Assembly (NCBI GenBank): GCA_900548725.1
Contig: URLV01000005.1
Coordinates: 1-64,000, forward strand
Reading direction: 5' to 3'
Origin: an uncultured Mycoplasmatota bacterium
Lineage (GTDB): Bacteria > Bacillota_I > Bacilli_A > RF39 > UBA660
DNA: 64,000 bases
Positions 61,491 to 64,000 of this stretch are shown here, one piece after another. Numbering within the stretch: position 1 is the first letter of the stretch; the number at the start of each line of letters is the position of its first letter. The notes beneath the pieces were generated by a model that did not search any database, had not been told where the DNA came from, and saw only the letters and a program-made list of their open reading frames with translations. A program made the position numbers and the translations under genes.

Positions 61491-61520
61491 AGAAAAAGGA
61501 CTTTGTGTCCTTATTTTTTT
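61491..61520. terminator. Bidirectional terminator between the NlpC/P60 gene and cadA
   Basis: AAGGAC (61496-61501), loop TTTGT, GTCCTT (61507-61512), with an A-tract on the left and ATTTTTTT on the right. It overlaps the last codon of cadA. Confidence 0.88.
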
Positions 61521-63532
61521 GTTATTCTTAAAGTATTTAAAATTGTTAATAGTGTAACTCCCGTATCTGCAAATACAGCTAAGTACATATTTGCAAAACC
61601 AAATACACTTAATAATAATATGATTATTTTGATTGACATTGCAAATACTAAATTTTGTTTTATTATGTGTTTTGTATATTTAGATATGTTAATTGCCTCA
61701 GGTATTTTAATTACTTCATCTGAAATTAATACTATGTCACTAGCTTCAATTGCAGAATCAGAACCAACATTACCCATTGATATACCTATATCTGCTCTTT
61801 TTAAAACGGGAGCATCATTTATTCCATCACCTACAAATATTGTAGTTCCTGTACTACTAACTTGTTGGTAATTTTCAAATTTGTCTGTTGGTAACATTTC
61901 ATATTTTATTTCATCTATGCCAAGTAAATTTCCAATTGTTAGAGCAATATCTTTTTTATCTCCTGTAAACATATAAGTTTTTAATCCTTGTTTTTTTAAT
62001 TCATATATTGTATCTAATGCATCATCTTTAATTCCATCATCAATTGTTATTGATGCTACATGTGAACCATCTATATTTAAATGTAAAGTTGTGTTATCGT
62101 TACAATTACATAAGTTTTTATTTCCTATTTTTATATGTTTTTTATTTAAGTCAAATTCTATTCCTTTTCCTTCAGTTTCTTTGAAGTTTTTTACATCCTT
62201 GTTATTAACTTTTTTTCCTGGTAATTGCATTATTGCTTTTGAAATTGGATGATTTGAAAATGATTCACCTTTTTTTAATATTTCTGAAATTTTTTCAAGT
62301 GTATATTCTTGGTCAAATATTTCTATAGATGTAACATACATAGTTCCATATGTCAAAGTACCAGTTTTATCAAATATAATATTTTTAGCATTGCTTAAAT
62401 TATCTAAATAATCACTACCTTTTATTAATATACCTTTTTTACTTGAAACACCAATTCCTGTAAAATAAGATAAGGGTATACTTATTGCTATTGCACAAGG
62501 ACATGATATTACTAAGAATGTTAGTCCTCTATAGATTGCATCAGTTAATTTAACATCAAAAAATAATGGTAAAAATATAATTATTAAGATAGCAAGTATT
62601 ATTACTGTTGGAGTATATATTTTTGATATCTTTGATATCATTGTTTCTGTTTTAGTTTTTTTATCAGTTGCACTTTCTAACAAGTCTAATATTTTAGCCA
62701 CTGTGGAATCATTATATACTTTAGTAGCTTTCATTTCTATTACTTCGCCCATATTTATTGAACCTGATAATAGTTCATCTTTTACGTGTTTTTCTACTAA
62801 ATCTGATTCTCCTGTTAAGCTAGACATATCGAATGATGAATTACCTTTTACAATTACTCCATCTACTGAAACTTTTTCGCCTTTTTTAACAATTAATATA
62901 TCTCCTATATTTATCTTTTCTACTTCGATTCTTTCTACTTTGTTATCTTTTTTTAAATTAGCATATGGTTCTTTAATGTCTAATAAATCTTTTATAGAAC
63001 GCCTAGAGTTGTTGATTGCTTTTTCTTCTAATATTTTTCCTATTGTATAAAGTACGATTACCATCATACCTTCCATTACTTCACCTAATAGTAAAGCTCC
63101 TATGCATGATATTGTTATCAATAAATTTTCGTTTATGCTATGATTTTTCAATAATAACTTTATTGTGTTGATTGTTGTTCTATATAATAATAAACTATAT
63201 GATATTATATATAATATTATTTTTATGAATTTTGGTATTTTTAGAAAGTAAGATATCGTACATATAATTATTGCAATTATTAAAATACTTAAGTGATATT
63301 CTTTTTTTATTTCTATTTTTTCTTCAGATAAGTATGAGTCTGGTTCTATACTTTTTACTATGCTGTTTAATTCATTTAATGTAAATTCTTTTTCTGATTC
63401 ATAAGATAAAATTGATGTGTTGAAATTTACTATTACATTGTTCATATCAATTCTTTTGTTTAATGTTTCTTCTATTTCTCTAGCACAATTGGCACAATCT
63501 AAATTATTAATATTATATTTGTATTTTTTCAT
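61511..63532 (-). CDS. cadA: Cd/Zn/Pb-type heavy-metal P1B-ATPase
   Basis: A 673-residue metal exporter. The N-terminal HMA domain has LDCANC (Cys13 and Cys16). Eight membrane segments follow, with the transport-site CPC in FLVISCPCAIAISIPLSYF near residue 342. The phosphorylation site DKTGT is near 387, SNHPISKAI is the family's HP motif, and MFTGDKKDIALTIG and VGDGINDAPVLKRADIGISM form the hinge. CPC with this HP context and the CadC neighbour point to Cd2+/Zn2+/Pb2+ rather than Cu+. Its ATG overlaps the cadC stop (ATGA), so the two are coupled and induced together. Confidence 0.95.
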   Translation of the reverse strand: MKKYKYNINNLDCANCAREIEETLNKRIDMNNVIVNFNTSILSYESEKEFTLNELNSIVKSIEPDSYLSEEKIEIKKEYHLSILIIAIIICTISYFLKIPKFIKIILYIISYSLLLYRTTINTIKLLLKNHSINENLLITISCIGALLLGEVMEGMMVIVLYTIGKILEEKAINNSRRSIKDLLDIKEPYANLKKDNKVERIEVEKINIGDILIVKKGEKVSVDGVIVKGNSSFDMSSLTGESDLVEKHVKDELLSGSINMGEVIEMKATKVYNDSTVAKILDLLESATDKKTKTETMISKISKIYTPTVIILAILIIIFLPLFFDVKLTDAIYRGLTFLVISCPCAIAISIPLSYFTGIGVSSKKGILIKGSDYLDNLSNAKNIIFDKTGTLTYGTMYVTSIEIFDQEYTLEKISEILKKGESFSNHPISKAIMQLPGKKVNNKDVKNFKETEGKGIEFDLNKKHIKIGNKNLCNCNDNTTLHLNIDGSHVASITIDDGIKDDALDTIYELKKQGLKTYMFTGDKKDIALTIGNLLGIDEIKYEMLPTDKFENYQQVSSTGTTIFVGDGINDAPVLKRADIGISMGNVGSDSAIEASDIVLISDEVIKIPEAINISKYTKHIIKQNLVFAMSIKIIILLLSVFGFANMYLAVFADTGVTLLTILNTLRITKK

Positions 63533-63903
63533 TCTTTTTCTCCTTTATGACCTATATGTGATAACGCAATTTCAAAAACTTTTTTTACATGTTCATCATC
63601 TAAAGTATAATATACTTCTTTGCCTACTTTTTTATATTTTACTATGTTATTTATTCTTAAAATATTTAGTTGGTGAGATATTGTTGATTTTGTCATGTTA
63701 AGTACATTTGCTATATCACAAACACACATCTCATTATTATCTAAAGTATTAAGTATTTTTATTCTTGTTGGTTCACCTAATATTTTAAAAAAATTAGACA
63801 TATCTTCTATTGTTCTTAGTTTTAGCATATTTTTTTTAGATTCTTTTACTTTGTTTTCGTGAATTACATTGCAGTCGCACATTAAATTTGTTTTGATTGG
63901 CAT
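63529..63903 (-). CDS. cadC: ArsR/SmtB-family metal sensor repressor, CadC type
   Basis: A 124-residue winged-helix repressor. The metal-sensing set of CadC is kept: Cys9 and Cys11 in the N-terminal arm (MCDC) and Cys60 and Cys62 in the ELCVCD-like motif EMCVCD. TKSTISHQLNILRINNIVKY is the recognition helix region. A C-terminal DDEH and later His residues could form the second (alpha5-type) site. I chose ATG 63903 because TAAGGAG precedes it; the longer frame runs through the promoter and operator. It represses itself and cadA until bound by metal. Confidence 0.95.
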   Translation of the reverse strand: MPIKTNLMCDCNVIHENKVKESKKNMLKLRTIEDMSNFFKILGEPTRIKILNTLDNNEMCVCDIANVLNMTKSTISHQLNILRINNIVKYKKVGKEVYYTLDDEHVKKVFEIALSHIGHKGEKE

Positions 63904-63924
63904 ACTAATTCTCCTTACAATTAT

Positions 63925-63954
63925 ATTATAGTTGAATAAATATTCAATCGTCAA
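63925..63954 (-). promoter_or_regulatory. cadC-cadA promoter
   Basis: On the minus strand: -35 TTGACG (63949-63954), 18-bp spacer, -10 TATAAT (63925-63930). The spacer is almost filled by the operator dyad. Confidence 0.85.
63932..63947. promoter_or_regulatory. CadC operator
   Basis: TTGAATA, AA, TATTCAA: a perfect 7-2-7 inverted repeat between -35 and -10. It contains the TGAATA-N2-TATTCA core typical of ArsR/CadC operators. Confidence 0.85.
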
Positions 63955-64000
63955 TACTATTATATATAAAAAAAGAATAATTTATAAATATTTATTTATT

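Noticed and set aside
63904..63954. Longer cadC starting upstream of 63903
   Set aside because: The extra codons run through the -10, operator and -35; a good ribosome binding site precedes ATG 63903.

Overview
The window is very AT-rich (roughly three quarters A+T) and comes from a low-GC Gram-positive-type bacterium of the Bacillota. TGA is used as a stop codon (for example at 532-534 and at the cadC/cadA overlap), TGG encodes Trp, AAGGAGG-type ribosome binding sites are common, and HrcA/CIRCE, TagO/WecB/TagF-like and AddAB-like genes are present. The genes for wall glycopolymer synthesis, peptidoglycan deacetylation and peptidoglycan peptidases argue for a walled cell, not a Mollicute. The exact lineage (an uncultured gut-type Bacilli clade is my guess) cannot be fixed from the sequence alone.

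Layout. 1-504: the 5' end of a 16S rRNA gene on the minus strand with two promoters, and a tRNA-Glu(CTC). 532-2382: a sugar-kinase-like protein and a flavin reductase. 2379-39085: a very large cell-surface glycopolymer locus, almost all on the minus strand, made of several transcription units. It encodes TagO/WecA-type initiation, WecB, a TagA/WecG domain, a TagF-like polymerase, a TarI-like cytidylyltransferase, a Wzm/Wzt-type ABC exporter, a Wzx-type flippase, a Wzy/WaaL-type domain, GtrA/GtrB/GtrII-type proteins, an LTA-synthase-like phosphotransferase and more than ten glycosyltransferases. Many of these are fused into multidomain polypeptides. Small accessory modules sit inside or between the units: a candidate type I toxin-antitoxin locus (5913-6221), a second tiny interrupted membrane-peptide ORF (9806-9880), a Fic gene behind an array of 42-bp operator-like repeats (33789-35009), and a decayed gene with a heptapeptide-repeat tail (33446-33728).

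39187-44767: a DUF1292 protein, a repeat-bearing membrane protein, a pseudouridine synthase, and a TetR regulator divergent from a CIRCE-controlled ClpB that lacks the N-domain. 44909-52599: envelope proteins, namely a secreted bactofilin-like beta-helix protein, two polysaccharide deacetylases, a VanY-type carboxypeptidase and anchored proteins of unknown function, plus a short UvrD-like helicase. 52659-60049: AddA and AddB are encoded divergently and separated by a patch of phage-type genes (a BRO/DinD-like gene and decayed remnants). 60143-63954: an anchored NlpC/P60 peptidase and a cadC-cadA metal-resistance operon with a clear operator in its promoter.

Two stylistic features run through the window. 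Many promoters carry an extended -10 element (TGNTATAAT-like), and many intrinsic terminators begin inside the last codons of the gene they end.
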